This document shows, piece by piece, positions 62,838-64,000 of a stretch of 64,000 bases of DNA (positions are counted from its first letter, which is position 1; each line of letters begins with the position of its first letter). Location of the stretch: positions 5,016,962 through 5,080,961 of the forward strand of contig NC_008278.1 in assembly GCF_000058485.1 (NCBI RefSeq), in the 5' to 3' direction. Source of the DNA: Frankia alni ACN14a. Lineage in GTDB: Bacteria > Actinomycetota > Actinomycetes > Frankiales > Frankiaceae. The notes below the pieces were generated by a model. The model made no database searches and had not been told where the DNA came from. It worked only from the letters and a program-made list of their open reading frames with translations. Made by a program: the position numbers and the translations under genes.

Positions 62838-64000
62838 TCAGCTCGTCTCGATGCGGATCCTGGCGTTCGCGGCCTCGCACTTGGCCACGGCATCGTTCGC
62901 GTCGCGGCCGGAGGCGATGACATATCCGGAGACGCAGTCGGCTACCGTCAGCAACGGCGGTACCGTCTCGCCCACGTTCTTACCGATCACTACCGCCACC
63001 TCGGCGTTCGTGAACTCGTCCAGGTAGGGCAGGAAGACGTACGGCACCTCGCCCTGAGGGACCCGGCGAATCTCGTCGGCCACGTCGTCGGGCACCTGGA
63101 TGGCAGTGATCGTGCCCGGCTCCGGGGTGAGAAACCGGACCGCGGCGCCACCCAGCGGCTCGGGCGAAATCGCCGGCAACTCGTCGATGCCCAGCGGTAC
63201 GGTGAGGAACATCCGGTTCAGGTTCAGTCCGAATGCGCGACGTACCAGCTCGGGCGCACCGCTGCCAGCCAGCCGCGCGTGCGATTCGAGTACGCGCGGC
63301 CCCTTGCTCGTGAGCACGAACTCGCTGTGCGAGGGACCTTCGGTTAGGCCCACGGCGTCAAGCAGTTTCGGGGTAAGCGCGCGGAGTTCGGCGAGCTGGG
63401 GAACGGCGTAGCGGCTGGGGGTGCTTACCTCCCACTCGACGTACTTGTCGTTCATGCGGTATTCGGAGTACCCGATGACGAGGTGCCGTCCCGCGTGCGA
63501 GAAGGAGTCCACGCTGACGACGGGACCGTGCAGATATTCCTCGGCGATGGCCGCGGAGATGCCCGCATCCTGTAGCGCCTGCCAGGCATGCTCCGCGTCC
63601 CGCGAACCGCTCACCGGATGAATGTGCAGGCTCGCCACACCGTCCACCGGCTTGACGATGATCTGGTCACCAAGCTCGGCCTGGAACTCGGCGACCTCGG
63701 CAGCGCTGTGCACGATGCGATACCGCACCGGGCTCAGCCCGTGCTTGTCCAGCAGTTCCCGGGTCAACGCCTTGTCCTTGAGCGCGCGGGCTGTGGCCTC
63801 AGTGACGCCGGGCAGACCAAGCGAGTCCACGACGAACCCGGTGGACTCGGCGGCCGGCTCGGTGGTGGTCAGAACGCGGTCGAAGGGGCGCTCCTCATGC
63901 AGCGCCCTCAGTACGTCGAGGATGGCTTGGCCATCGGCGATGGGTGCGTGCACGATCCGCTCGCAGTGTTCTGCGATGCTCACGTCGTAGGCGCCCTCCT
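62838..64000 (-). CDS. ATP-grasp ligase (5' end outside window)
   Basis: The reading frame is open to the window edge, and the visible N-terminus (EGAYDVSIAEHCERIVHAPI) looks like the middle of a preATP-grasp domain, so the start lies outside. ATP-grasp features are LGDQIIVKPVDGVASLHIHP, AIAEEYLHGPVVSVDSFSHA, PSHSEFVLTSKGPRVLESHA and a C-terminal domain with AAVRFLTPEPGTITAIQVPD. This is the same general group as the ligase at 29407-30654. It is followed after 148 bases by the small protein gene. It probably forms an amide or peptide bond. Confidence 0.85.
   Translation of the reverse strand, partial: EGAYDVSIAEHCERIVHAPIADGQAILDVLRALHEERPFDRVLTTTEPAAESTGFVVDSLGLPGVTEATARALKDKALTRELLDKHGLSPVRYRIVHSAAEVAEFQAELGDQIIVKPVDGVASLHIHPVSGSRDAEHAWQALQDAGISAAIAEEYLHGPVVSVDSFSHAGRHLVIGYSEYRMNDKYVEWEVSTPSRYAVPQLAELRALTPKLLDAVGLTEGPSHSEFVLTSKGPRVLESHARLAGSGAPELVRRAFGLNLNRMFLTVPLGIDELPAISPEPLGGAAVRFLTPEPGTITAIQVPDDVADEIRRVPQGEVPYVFLPYLDEFTNAEVAVVIGKNVGETVPPLLTVADCVSGYVIASGRDANDAVAKCEAANARIRIETS

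Overview
ORGANISM. The window is high-GC DNA with dense, overlapping, actinobacterial-style genes: many GTG and TTG starts, Shine-Dalgarno-led operons, an ANTAR-type response regulator, an LmbU-type regulator, F420-family remnants and DUF2637 proteins. It is clearly from an actinomycete. The many transposase remnants and broken genes would fit a Frankia-like or similarly IS-rich genome, but the genus cannot be proven from the sequence alone. LAYOUT. 0-0.8 kb is a core region: the start of a PdtaR-like response regulator gene and a tRNA gene. 0.85-9.7 kb is an accessory graveyard: an apparently intact serine recombinase, pieces of IS701, ISAs1, IS4 and IS3 elements, a broken tyrosine integrase and a frameshifted DUF2000 gene. 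It also carries an intact LmbU-family activator gene (5.8-6.5 kb). 9.9-27.0 kb is a biosynthetic gene cluster. Thirteen tightly coupled minus-strand genes (27.0 to 14.9 kb) are followed by a FAD-linked oxidase, a flavin halogenase and a convergent SDR gene. 27.5-28.7 kb is an IS630-type element with good ends and a dead transposase. 29.4-39.8 kb is a nine-gene minus-strand operon containing three ATP-grasp enzymes. 40.3-41.9 kb is an IS66-type element with a frameshifted transposase. 42-53 kb holds three decayed copies of one DUF2637 gene, a kinase/NHL protein, an eRF1-like protein, a double CoA-transferase and gene fragments. 53.3-64 kb is a second ATP-grasp locus: a GntR regulator divergent from trpB-trpA, facing a convergent operon ATP-grasp / small protein / ATP-grasp / carA / carB. 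HOW THE GENES WORK TOGETHER (inference). Cluster 1 has a C7 sugar-phosphate cyclase, a VOC-type cyclitol epimerase candidate, a pyranose-oxidase-like GMC enzyme and a DegT aminotransferase. This matches the published logic for cetoniacytone. It adds salicylate synthase, a salicylate-type AMP ligase, an aryl carrier protein and a KAS III-like acyl transferase, which would make and attach a salicyl group, plus a phenol/pyrrole-type halogenase. Together these predict a (chloro)salicyl-aminocyclitol of the epoxyquinomicin type. Cluster 2 pairs a pyruvate aldolase, an RraA-type lyase, a class IV aminotransferase and a heme-oxygenase-fold oxidase (building an unusual amino acid) with ATP-grasp ligases, an M20 peptidase and an MFS exporter, which suggests an NRPS-independent small peptide. 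Cluster 3 couples ATP-grasp ligases by 4-base overlaps to a CarAB pair, next to a TrpBA pair. This suggests precursor supply or resistance copies rather than housekeeping genes. LIMITS. Product names are inferences from gene content. No database search, alignment or folding program was run. Starts were chosen by eye from ribosome-binding sites and overlaps.
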